A DNA stretch of 64,000 bases, from positions 24,190,256-24,254,255 of the forward strand of contig CM038910.1 in assembly GCA_021904315.1 (NCBI GenBank), written 5' to 3'. Of the stretch, positions 23,926 to 36,500 are shown piece by piece; the stretch's first letter is position 1, and the number at the start of each line of letters is the position of its first letter. The notes beneath the pieces were generated by a model. The model was given only the letters and a program-made list of their open reading frames with translations. It was not told the DNA's origin and made no database searches. The DNA is from Sphagnum magellanicum (Eukaryota > Streptophyta > Sphagnopsida > Sphagnales > Sphagnaceae). The position numbers and the translations under genes were made by a program.

Positions 23926-23929
23926 ACTT

Positions 23930-25440
23930 ATATTAATGTAAGACCTAATTGCATTGGCTCTACTTGTGCATTGTCAAAAATAATCACATTTGGGTACCAA
24001 TCGAATGCTTGTTCAAATAGCCTTTGATTAAGCTTTCACAACCATGGTGTAGTGTCTTCCTCCTTGCCATGACATGTAATGAGGAATGCTATTGGGATCC
24101 CATTTTGCAATTCATCAAAGATCATGAGGGTGTACAAAGGATACTACACAATGCAAACCTTATTGTAGGTTAGAATGTCACAAAAAGAAATGTGTAGTAG
24201 GACTTTATCATACAAAGTAAAACATTCTTTGACCAAGTATGCAAGACATTGCCATGCACGTAGGACATTGTCATGCAAGTAGGACATTGTATGAGTAGTT
24301 TTGCAAGACAATGTAATGCAAATAGGACATTAATTGAGTAATTTTATAACACAATGTCAAGCACATAGGACATTATTTAAACATAACATTTTGTAATTGA
24401 TTTCATCACCTTTTGTTCATTTGTTTCAAAAGCCACTTCACTTCACATGAAATTTTTTCCTATTCGCATTTATGATCATCATTTGCATTTGCCATTCCAT
24501 TTGAATTCAAATTGTAAATGGCACATCTTTGTTAAGAATGGAATTCAAGTCCAATACTCCATATTCATTGTAGTAAAATACAATTTTTTCATTTTCATTT
24601 ACCCACATATGAACACTCATGGGATCTTTTGTCTATTTCTACCATAGTTTTGAAATCACTTATTATATAGATTATGCACATTGACTATAAGTATAAAGGT
24701 GTCCCTTCTTGGTTTCCGATTCCTCAATGCCATGTCCCACACATGTGCCTCGTGTTATTGCATACTTGTGCAAGAAAGAGGCATGTCATTTGCTACAACA
24801 TTATATAGTGTTTTGTCCTTGCCAATAACCTAGTATTCAATGAATGTTGAAAGTTCCATTGCAATTCCATGCCATGCATATCTCACAACATTGTTGTGAT
24901 ATTTTATGACACACATATTATTGTTCATGTATGGCCATTTTGCATTGAAGCAGCACAAACATCCCATTTTCATGTCTTGACCTACATTGAACTTGGTCAC
25001 TTTTTTTTTCAAATGGATGTTTGTGGAAGAAGAATTAAAGGTTCAACAACTTTTCTCCGTTTGTTTATTTATGGTGAATTGTAAGAGAAGTTTCAAGTCA
25101 TCTTGTATTGTATGAATGTTGTTTAATGGACCAAATGAATGATGGAATCTGCATGGGTGTCACTCTTTATAAAAAATTATGTTATGACAATACTTTGGAG
25201 ATGGGACATAACAATGGTGGAACATGTCATTGGTGAAGGAGTCAATGGTACTTAAGGACAATATTATCATCCTTAGCTCTTGGAACTTTCACGCATCCAA
25301 ACTTGTTATTTCTCATTGTGTCTTTCATGAATTCACATGGGAATTTTGGTCTAGATAGTTCGCTTGCCACGAAATTCATCAAACGATCATAAGGGATGAT
25401 AACACCATGGGTTTCATTTACCACTCCTTGCCTATTATTC
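23930..25440 (-). mobile_element. Decayed MULE-type DNA transposase
   Basis: Read on the minus strand, 24155-23945 translates to YPLYTLMIFDELQNGIPIAF, then LITCHGKEEDTTPWL, a stop, and KLNQRLFEQAFDWYPNVIIFDNAQVEPMQL (quoted in parts: LFEQAFDWYPNV, FDNAQVE). This matches the core of Mutator-like transposases (family pattern FDxWxNGVPVAxxIxS...DWxPxAFIVDDAQAE). Upstream, at 25012-24830, a Cys/His-containing frame (KFNVGQDMKMGCLCCFNAKW, YHNN) resembles the N-terminal zinc-binding part of such proteins. Stops and gaps break the frame. No terminal inverted repeats were identified. A direct word repeat, GCAAGTAGGACATTGT, lies inside at 24240-24370. Confidence 0.62.
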
Positions 25441-27594
25441 CATCCAAAATCAAGTACACCAAATTTGTTGTATCAAACAACCATTTAGGAAATATTTGCA
25501 TTTTGTTTTCCAATTTTTGAATTGCAAGAATTTTTGTCTTCAAATAAGACCCTAGGAAACTAGCAGAAAGGTTGACCACAAACCTGTTTTGCATGAAAAA
25601 AGTTTTGTGCTTGTTGCATTAGAGGAAATTTTGCAAAAAAATCAAGAGGGTGAAAAGAAAGAAAGAAAACACAAAGAGTGTTTTTTGTGTGCATGAAAAA
25701 TAACCTTCAAATCTCAATAGGATGAATTGTTGCACTACATACCAAAGGAGCTTGTTGACACAAATGTCAAAACTTAAGCAATAAATATTATATCCTTGAG
25801 TTGATAAAGACATTTAACTATGATCTACATGTTAATGATGTTGGATGATGCCATTGAGCCTTCAAATTTAGGATCATGTGTACACTCAATCATAATCAAA
25901 GTGATAATATAACCCATCACAAATTATAATCTAATTTTAATTGTCTTAAGGCCTTAGTAGATAGAGCATTAGTTGGAAATCTCATATTGCACAACATGAT
26001 CATATGACTAATCAATAATTTATACAAAAAATTAAATTAAATTAGTGTTTTATCAAAAAAAAATTCTCTTTCACCATATCTTGTTCCAATGAAGTAGGAG
26101 AAGGTCTATCATCAAAGGATATGCCATTGGTAATCATTAAGATAAGAACAATTGAAGAAAATTTCCCTTAAGCTACTATACTCTATAATGAATCTAGACA
26201 CAATAGTATCCTTGCCTTTGTAGGCATGGCCAAAAATATGCACAAATATACAAGAATATACCAGGGTTTGTAGAAGACCACTAGGGTGAACCCATTGCAC
26301 CCATGTTGGTACCTTCACCTCCTTTTGAAAGAGTTATGCCTAAGGGGTAGAAAACAAAAAAAAGAAAAAAAAAGAGAAAAAGAAAGCTTGTATGACTAAT
26401 GAATGAGGTTGTTACAATGGTAGACTTGAATTGTTTTGAGGAGTTTTCTCTTTACTAAGCTCACACTTGAACGTTGTAAAGAAAAAAGAACTTGGGTGTT
26501 TGATGAGATTATTTGAATTGGTGCCATAAATTGTTTTTCATTGTGTGGAATTTAGAAGTAAATCTCTTTGTTGGCCTTGCCTACTACCAAGGCCCTTAAG
26601 GATATTATGTTTAGATTCAATATAGAGTATTGTAGCTTAGGGGATTTTGGCTCCTACTAGGTAATAATAATAATAATAGGTCTATTTATTTTTATATGAG
26701 GATTTTTGAAAGATGATATTATGGCTTGTGTTGAAACTTGAGATTAGTTATTATAGAGTTAAAATATATTGAAGGACTTTGGTTTCATTTAGAGTATTTT
26801 TTGAAGAAGATTGTTATGTTTGCATGGTGAAATATTTGTAGTTTTCATAATTCTTCTTTTGCCTTAAGAAGATAACTTTTTTTCATGTAAATGGCAAGGC
26901 CAAAGTGTGACACACCCCTTAATAGCACTATTTCAGCCATAGATCGTAAATGTGTCACTAGTTTTGAGAGGCGAGACCTGGTGTGCACACATAACATTGC
27001 ACAAGCTTAAATAATAAACGAAAGAACCCAGAGTACCGTAGTAGAATTTGTAACACAAAAGAGTTTTGATCTCAGTCACTGAAATTCATGTACACAACAA
27101 CATGTGTGTTCTGTCTTTTTGCAGTACTTTTTTTTCTTGTTTAAACAAGGAGGGCATATGCTATCATTTTCCAGGATGTGCAAAGCAGTGCCTTCTGTTG
27201 CAGTGCAAAAATGCACACCAGGCTTGCAGATAAATGAAAAGAAAACATTAATTCTTGTTGTTGGTATGCAGTTGTTATGCACACATCAACGAAAAGAACA
27301 TCAGATCAACTATGTAACAAAATCAGAAAACACACTACATGTGTTTTGGGTGCACATGGTGCCATTTCTGCAAAGCTCAGAACAACTAAGACAAAAATGA
27401 GTGACATATTGCCATCAGATTCCAGTTTGAAGCAGATGCTTCATGTGTACTGTTTTCATCACTCTCTGCCATCACCAAAAATCCTCTGCGCAACAAAAAA
27501 TGTCAAGGAATAATAATGACATGGATGCCTCCTGTAGCTTCTTTAAAAAAAAAGACCTCCTCCTGATTTATGTATTCAATTGCCAAGGAGTCCC
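25441..27594. other. Intergenic DNA between MULE relic and helicase 3' end
   Basis: No gene recognised. The part next to 27595 is probably 3' UTR and terminator region of the helicase gene on the minus strand. A purine run lies at 26350-26385. Confidence 0.5.
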
Positions 27595-30500
27595 TCACCA
27601 TCCCTTGTTGGTGGGAGGTTGCCATTTTCCACCAGGGTGGTGGCCTCTGCTATAGTCACTATGGCGTCTTTTCCATGGCAGTTGATTTGCAATTCTTCCC
27701 CTTGGTTTGTGCCAATAGCTCAATTTTGGCTCACGAATTCCCTGCACACAACAAAAATAGAAGAAAAAAAAAGATTTGGGACACTTCCATCTTTGAGGGT
27801 TGTGTGGAAATTCTCAAAACTCTTTTCATGGTGTTTTAAACTACATGAAGCTAAAACAAGAACAAAATTGGCTGTCTGATATTGGATACACAAAGCCCAT
27901 GAGTTTGAACCATAAGATTTACCTGAGAAGGGCCTGGACCTGATGAATATCTTGGAACATAAATCTGTTCATGTTCCCATGATTTTGGAACATGATACTT
28001 GTCCTCCATGACTTTTGTGTTCGTGTTATAATCCAAATGAGGAGGATTTCTTGCACAACTCTCCCCAACTTTCAGTTGAGCAGCATCTTTTGCAAACGAC
28101 TCTCCCAGTACATGTGCTATTGTGTTTGGAGCATCTCTAACACCTTTAGAGTCCTTACAGTTTGTGTAATCCTTTTGGCAGGCTGCAGAATTGGTCATGC
28201 AAATCTGTTTTTCACCAGATGCTTCTGGTCTCCAGATGCCAACCTCCACTGAATCAGATCTCACAGGAGTTGTCTTTGGGTCCCAACTCCTGCCTGCTGC
28301 TGAAGCATGCTCATTCTGCGGCAAATGTAGATTCCTCCTCCTGCCATAAGCAGACATTTCAACAATGCATTGCTTCAATTGCGAAGTCAATGACATGACA
28401 TCTCCTCCCTGTCACTAAGAATACACTTATCTCCAGATCAGATTGTGGAAGAAACTAGAACCATATTTGACAGGGCTTGAAGGTGAACATTTTTTCCAAT
28501 TATAAAAACTGTACCCATCTCAAGAAACTCACCAGGATGTATCAGAAAGTGCTGTACACTTTACCAGGAAGAAGACATGGACTAAGATAATCTACGAAAC
28601 TGAAAGAATTGTTAGAGGTACTAGGATTCTCAGGCTTACCAGCTGTTGCTATTTCTTGGAGGCAGAACTGGACCTGTAATGGGCTCTTCATCCACTGATG
28701 TCTCCTCATTTGGCATATCCCATCTAGTATGATTCCTACCTAATGGAGTCTTTGAAATGGACACCACCACATCCTTGCTGTCAAAATCATCATGCCTGGG
28801 CACCAGATGAGGTGGTGGACCAGGCATCTCCTCGATTGAAACATCATTTTTCTCTTTGATTAAAGAGATTTCCTCATCAAGATCTGTTCTTTCTTTTGGT
28901 TCCTTTACAATCTCACTCTTTCGCTGCTTTTTGTGCCCATTGTCTGTCTCTTTGTCTGATTGATTCATACGTTTTTTTTTGTTGTTCTTTGGAGTCCCAT
29001 TTGTCATCTGCTCTTTCTCAAAACCACTGTCACCTCCATCAACCTCATCCTTCACTTTTGGCTTGTTGGGTGTGAGGGAACTCCCAGTAGGTGATGGTTT
29101 GGCAAGCTTGGATCTTTCTCCCAATACTGGTTCCTCACCCTCAAATCCCATGCCTCCATCCTTATGAAATTCTATCAAGTCTGGCACTTTCTGCCTGCAA
29201 TATTGTCAGTTTCTTCCAGTTACAATCCACATAAAAAGGAAGGGTTTTCCTCTGCTGGAAAAAAAACCTATGGAAAAAAATCAATCATAAAAGCCCCACA
29301 ATCAGTCAGCACTAATCCATTTCCTGACAACAAGTGCAAATAGACCCCTGGGCTTGCATAAGTAGATTCCTCTTCTTATTTATGAATGTACAAAGAGATC
29401 TTGTAGCAGTTTCAAAACAGCATTCAAAGGTGTAAAAAAATTGCTAGTCAGTGCTTGCCTTATAAATGACTTTTTTCTTCTGTTACCCTTTGTGAGAATC
29501 TGGTAGCATCCACGGTTGTGAGCATCATCAATTAATGTGCCCCAAACAGGGCTCCATTGCCGAAGAGTTTCAGCATGACCAACAATAATGAGAGCAAATC
29601 TGGCCCTCGTCAATGCCACATTCATACGACGCTCATCTGAAACAAAACCCAATCCTCGATTGGCCATCGCACGCACACAAGACAGCAAAATAACATCCTT
29701 CTCCCTTCCTTGAAATCCGTCGACTGTGTTAACCTCACACATTATGCCATCAATCCCACGTTCCTCAAGTTGGCGTTCAATCAGCCCTCGCTGAGCAATG
29801 TACGGTGTAATGACACCCATGTTCGGCTTGCATCCAACTTTGAGTGCTTTCGTCACTCCCTCAATTACACTGCACACCACTTGAGCTTCTTCGTAATTGG
29901 ATCGAGAGTGACCCACTGCTTCTTCTTGTTCTATTCCCCAGCCCACATCTACAAAACAATAATGACCAAGATTCAAAGTTGACCCATTTATCACAACTTT
30001 CTCCTCCTCGTTGAATATTGACTGCAATTTACGTGTCTGCAATGAGTTCTTCAGAGCTGCATTATAGAATCGTTGTGATGGGTATTGGGAAATCTCTGGG
30101 TGCATTCGGTACTGTGTTCTTAGGAAATGAACAGGAACTCCAGCCTCCTGTAGACGCTCGAACAAACTCCGCAGGAATGCAGTAGCTGTGTACACACAGT
30201 GTCAAATCATTAACCGGATAGAGCTTGCTTACTACTCAGACCCCTACCAGTGCTCTCCTATAGCAAAGCTGAACCTTTATCTTTGAGGAGATCTAGACAT
30301 TTGTCTCTAGCCTGACAGGTGAATCAAGGTGGAAAGAAGGGAAAAAAAAAACAGGCTCTGTTTTAGATTGTCACAAACCTGGTCTCTGAAATACAGTAGC
30401 TGGCAATTGGCAGGGATCCCCAACAAGTACACATCGTCCCTTGACCCTCTTTAGTGCTATTAATACTTCTGCCTCTACTGCCTGGTTTACATACAACATT

Positions 30501-33500
30501 GTCAGCCCAACCATAGGAGGATCTAAGAAAACTGAAATTGTATGGAAAAATGCAAGATTTAATATTTTGACCCATGTGTTTCCACAATTTCTACATCTCT
30601 AAAGTCATAATGCAATCCATTTTACAGATTCTAACAAAAAACACTCTTGGGTGTTTTGGAAGCACTGGAGCCAGCAGTAAATGACAAGAGCAGTTGCTTT
30701 TCACTCATTTTTAAGGTCCATAATTGTAAAACATAGCAAAACAAAGGAATAGCTGCAAAAGGTCAGGATCATCTCACCTGAACTGCTTCATCTGTAATCA
30801 GCTCACAAGTCACCCCAAAGCAGATATAACCCCAAAACCCATCAAAACCCAGATAAATCCAGAAGCATAAAGGAACACCATGATAGAACAATCTAGCCAA
30901 ACAATCTCAGTACATGTGGCTAGATGTTGCTAGAATTTGCAAGTCTGTATTAGATCTCGATAGATGAATTTCACATGTCTGTCTAGCAAAGATCTGACAT
31001 TCGGAAAGGCAGTTAGTGTTCTACTGACATACCAATAATGACAACATCAAAAGGTCGAGAGAGTTCATCAAAAATGCTCTGACCACATCCGGAAAGAGTG
31101 GCGCAAACAATGGATGCACCCTCCAATATATCAACCCAGGATCTGGAATGCTCGGCACTCGTAGTAGATAGGCGGGCAGAGAGCTGATCCAAGCTGACGG
31201 ACTGCACATCTGGATGCATCAACTTCTTAGACCCAAACCGCACCAACGATCCAGCTACTGGGGTATAGAAGTCACCAGCTTTGTCAAGCATCCGGTGCAT
31301 CAACCGTGCCACCAATTCATCCAAAGCTGCATTTGATGGAGCACAAACTAACACTCGTACCCTGCACCCAAATTCAGTACAAAAAATCATTACATTAATC
31401 ATCTTAACCACCTTGCATCCAAGTCATTGTGGAACACAATTGTGTCCTGAACCTTCTTCGAATTTTCTATCTTTTGTCATTGATGCAGCATCTGAAGGAG
31501 CACCCAAAAACATGAAAAGCTCAAATTGGGTCCATGCATACTTGGCTCTGTTATTGTTGAAATCATCAAATCACCAAAAAAACACATAAATTCAATGGAT
31601 TACAGAAATAAATCTACAGTCTATAAACTAGTGTAAATCATGGGTGGGTATTAAATGTAGATTTATTTCTGTAATTACATCTCATATTTTATTTTAGATC
31701 CTCCTTTTTTGTTAAAGAAAATCATCAGAGAAAAAAAAATTAAAAAGCCTACATTTTGCCCTGGGATTTTACAGAGGGGGCAGAAATCTTCTGGAGGTTC
31801 TGGCAATTAGCCAGAAATATGAAAGGATTCATTAATTTTTTGTACTTTCTACTGGTTTGTAGCCAGATTTGGCTGAATCTACCTACGGAAGATCACCACA
31901 TTTGCTGTATCTTTTTATGGATGATTGCCACTTTGGCTCTGTCACAAAATTCCTGAAACAAACACTGATGTCCGTGCAGCTTTTGGCTGATTGTCAGATA
32001 CAAAAAAGGCACTAAAACATGTAAAAAAGCAGAGGAGTCATACCCAGCTTCTTCAATCAGCAGGGATGATATCATTCCTGTGTTGAATAAACAAAACAAA
32101 AAAATGGTCAGTGTTTGTGGGAAGTGCAAGAATTTGTAAGGTTCTTCAGTGTGGACCTGGTAGCATCAGATTGCACTCAAAATCTACAAACAAGACAGAA
32201 GTTGGCAACTTATGACCGATAAAGATACACAAAGCATGAAATTGGGTCAAGCTTTTGAAGTAGATCTGCAATATCTACTGTGAAGACAACATCCAAATCA
32301 AAATCCACATTGCATGAATTCCAGAGAAAAAAAAACCAAAGCAAGGGTTTCAATACTCACCGACAATTGCAGAGGTCTGGAACCACAGTTGGAAACCACA
32401 GAACAAAAAAAATGTCAGAATGAGAGGGACACAATCAACTACCTGATATTTAAGTACACAACAAACTTGTGCCAAAACACCTCTCAGAAAGCAGTCACAG
32501 GATTACCAACTTTGCCCATTTGGATCACTAAATTCTCTCACTTTTCTGTCACACATTCAATCAACAAACTACTTGGAAACACAAGCATAATTTCATATCA
32601 GTGTGTAGGGGGAGAATTGTGACCAACCTTGCCAGTTCCTGGAGGACCTGCGAAAGAACAACACAGATATATGTCAACTCTTATCTTCTCTCATAATCAA
32701 TGCCAGTAAGAAAACACAGGATTTTGGCATATTGTACCACTCCCAAATTCTTTAAACACACAAGCAAATATAAAGGAGATTATAAAGCTGACTTAAGAGC
32801 ATCTCCAACAGTGCTCAGTATGTGACCCTGCAAAAATATTTCTCACATCCAAGTTTTAGTTACTTACATTATTTCCAACCCCACCCATAAAATTAAAACC
32901 GGGACTGCAAATAGGTGGCAGACTGCTAATCGCAAACCACTTGGACCAATCATTATGATTGGCGAATCAGAAACAGGGGGCAGCAGTCATTATCATATTT
33001 ATTACACTCTTCTCTAGCAGGTGTTAGGTTTTGCTGTGCCTCTCACTGGCCTCAAAAAACTGTACAAAAATGCTGGGCCAAAACCATTTTGCTGAGCCAA
33101 ACCAGCACATTTTCACTTTTCTTCATCCAATTTTAATTTGCAGGGTCACATGCTGAGCACCACATTGACTTGAAGAACTTGGGAAATGGGGCCCCTTTAC
33201 CTTGTACAAGAAGGAAGCCTTGGCGCAAACTGAGAAGAGCAGAAACAGCCATCAATTGTGTGCTGTTAAGAATCTTGCAAACTTTGAACGTTTCTAGACT
33301 TTGAAAGCTGCATTGGATGATGGCGGGTGACAATTGCTTACAGGACATTGGGTCCAAAAGCTGCCGCTGCAATGGACTGAACATTTCCCCAATTGATGAA
33401 ACAGAGACAAACATGCGGCACAGTGTCACCATGTTGCTGATTCTCACTAAAACACACTGTTTTTTTCTCCACCCACCCAACAAACCACCCACCAACCCCC

Positions 33501-36500
33501 CACAACTCAGAGAAAATCAATTACAAACAGCTGGGTTCAGCACAAGTTGACAGAAGTAAGCAACAGTATGCATTTCAGCATTGCTTTTATAAACACAACA
33601 GCATAAAAGCAACAAACATATTCAAATCCCACACCTGTCCAAGTGAGGAATCCCAAGCAGCACGTGCTCTGAGAACTGCACTACAGGTACGGTCTTTAGA
33701 ATAGACGATAGCAAGAGCCTTAATTTGCTTCGTCTCTGGCACCATCATCCCCAGCAGTTCCCCAATATCTAATTTCAGGTTTGGCCCTTCTGCATGCCTC
33801 ACCTCCATGTAATGGAATGGGTCACCTGGGGTTTGTATCATTCCCTGAACATTCCACCTTGTTGCCATCCCCCTCTCAGTTGTTTGACCCACTACTACAC
33901 ACACACACACACACACACACACCCATTGTTTAACCCAGTTTAGACTTCCAGTGTTGAAACTCTCAGCAGCCCTGAGAAATCTGACAGAGAAACATTTAGC
34001 TTGAAGAGAAGTGGATCAAAACCTGCAACTTGTTCATCTCTCAAGATGTGAAGAAAGTCAATGAAAGATTTTAACTACTTGAAACCAAACATGGGTCATA
34101 TTTTTTTATGAGGTTGCGGAGCATTCCACATCCCAACACAAGATCCAGCATAGAATTACAACCCCATTCATTTTTTTCTCTTCACCTGTTTGAGAGATTT
34201 TTCAGGCTAGGAGACATACTAACGCCTTGTGTAGACAGGTCCTTGAGCTCCACATCAGGATTCTGCTCTGCTACATACTCATCCCAGTTGGTCAGAAGGA
34301 AAGCCTTTGCCTCTTTCAGTACCAGTCCTTTGAAACTTGTGATGTAATCAGATGTGGAAGAGAACCTTAAGACAAGAGGTGACTGATTTTGTATCTGCGC
34401 GATTGGCTCTGAAGCATTCTCATGGGTAGAGGACAAGGGAATCCATGGCCCTTGGAAACCCAAAACTGTCCAGTCAAAATGGTCTTCTGGAGGTGCTTCA
34501 GCAGCAGGAGATGCTGCCACTGCTGCTCTAGATGGTCTAGGAGGACGGATTCGGCCCCTACCTCCTGCCCCGCATATATGGGTCTGCATCAAAACCAAAA
34601 AAAACACACACAGAAGCCCAAGTAGTTTCTTCAATGCTGGAGAACATCAGGTACTTCTTCATTCACTGGAAAAGAAAAGATTATGTGGGTAGGGCTTTCA
34701 AGCAAAGACAAGAACTTGCCTGTTTCTGCAAGGTTTTCCTTTGAGTATTCTCCTCATCACTACTGGATGATGATCCACTTTCAGAGCTAGCTAACACTAG
34801 CACCTGTTTCGGCTGCCACGTAGTGAGTGGCATCACTGCTGTTGGCCCATACTTGGCTGTCTGGATTACCTCGCTGTGCTTTTCTGCTATTGAAATGTTT
34901 TTGGGATTGGTCTGTTCTGCTGGCTGATTTTTCCCAGCACTGTTCTTTTCAAACACCTGGACTTTTCCCTGGCTTGAATCACCTTCACTCGAGGTGTCAG
35001 AAGAGCTGCTTGTTGATGGTTGTGAGCTTGAAACTTCAGGGGTTCTGTTCTTTGGATCCAAAGATGAGCTGTCAGATTGACTCGATGGTTGTTTGGACCT
35101 GCCAGAGTGTTCCACGCCATTGCCCAAATCCAAGCTGCTTATCCTAATAGGTGTGTTCCACATGCCTTGTTCAGGCACCTTAAGAGTACTATCATGGTAA
35201 TGCAAAAAACCCGAAACAGACATGACACCACCCACATGACCCCCCCATTTTTCAGCTGTAGAAGTTAATGCTTCAAAACACAAGCTCCCAAGAAAAATTC
35301 CAACAGCAAGAATCGAAAATAGAATTGTAGCTGTTGAGAGCTTTGATTCATAGCATTTGAAATTTTCTTCAAATTGAAAGAAAAAAGGAGACGCAACCAG
35401 AGTGCAAAGATCCATTGTTGGCAAAGAATCATCCCACTGTCCAGCTTTAAATTTTGCCAATACTGGCACATAGACAAACACAACCAAACAAAAAACCCCA
35501 TGTAAGTGGAAAATAGCAAACCTGGAAATGCCACTTTGGTGCAGTTGTCTTTCAGATGATCTCTTCTTCTTGCCGCTGCCTTGAGACAGGCTTGATCCTT
35601 TCCTAGAATCCCTATTTTTTTCTCGGTGGCTATAATCATATGGGTGGTTGTTGTTGTTGTCGTCATTGTTGATCAGACCTTCATTCTCTGAGGGATTATC
35701 TGAGATATAATAGCAGAAAGTGGTTTCTGTTATCCTTTGTCAAAGACAAGACCCTTTGCTACTCGAATCCCAAACAAATCCAGTCACAGAACTAATCTTG
35801 CTAAACATTCCATGACCATACTGTTGACAATCTAGTAGTCCAAATGATAACAATCATGTTCCATTACAGATTCAGCATGGATAAGATCAATAGCTTGCAC
35901 TTTTGCCAAAAAACTACAGAAATTCAGGCTCATCGGGTTATCAGTTTAGAGAAAACCATATGTGAAAAAAAATGGCTTCTGAGATTTGGAAGATCACAAT
36001 CTACAGAGTTTGGTTACCAGACATGAGTAGAAAACATCAGAGAAATCTCCCTGACAACAGTTTGAAGGTTTAGGATGATGAAGAAGACAACATACATAAT
36101 ATAACATAACATAACAGATAGACTACCTGAGGAATAGAGAATGAGTGCATTGTTGTTGTCAGCAGCTGTCTGTTCTGGAACTGGAGACTCAGAGCCATGA
36201 AGAACTGGAACAACAGAATCCACTGGTGTATTCTCAAACCGTTTTGTATTCGTGTTATATCCTGGGCCAACAATTTCCATCATGCAATGAAAGTTTGATG
36301 AAATTTAGAAACTTTTTTTTTTTTTCCTGAGTCTCTAGATCCTAAACCTGGGGTACTCGGAGGAAACGGACGGTGAAATCTGTTTGCACATTCTAATCTC
36401 ATTCTCCTCATTCTCACTCTCCCGTAACAAAGATTTGCACAAATGTGAAAGAAAATGCACATTGCAGAGGCAAAAATAACAATGGAAGCTTAAACCCTAA

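Noticed and set aside
28341-28407. Earlier acceptor giving exon 16 starting at MSLTSQLKQC
   Set aside because: It enters in phase 0, whereas exon 15 leaves in phase 2; joining them gives a stop within eight codons. The acceptor at 28340 restores the frame.
34584-34634. Apparent signal peptide MKKLLGLLCVFFLVLMQ at the start of a minus-strand frame
   Set aside because: It is the pyrimidine-rich end of helicase intron 4 read through; exon 5 begins after the CAG at 34584.
35189-35487. Hydrophobic N-terminus of the frame containing helicase exon 4, looking like membrane segments
   Set aside because: T-rich intron 3 sequence; phase requires exon 4 to start at 35188.
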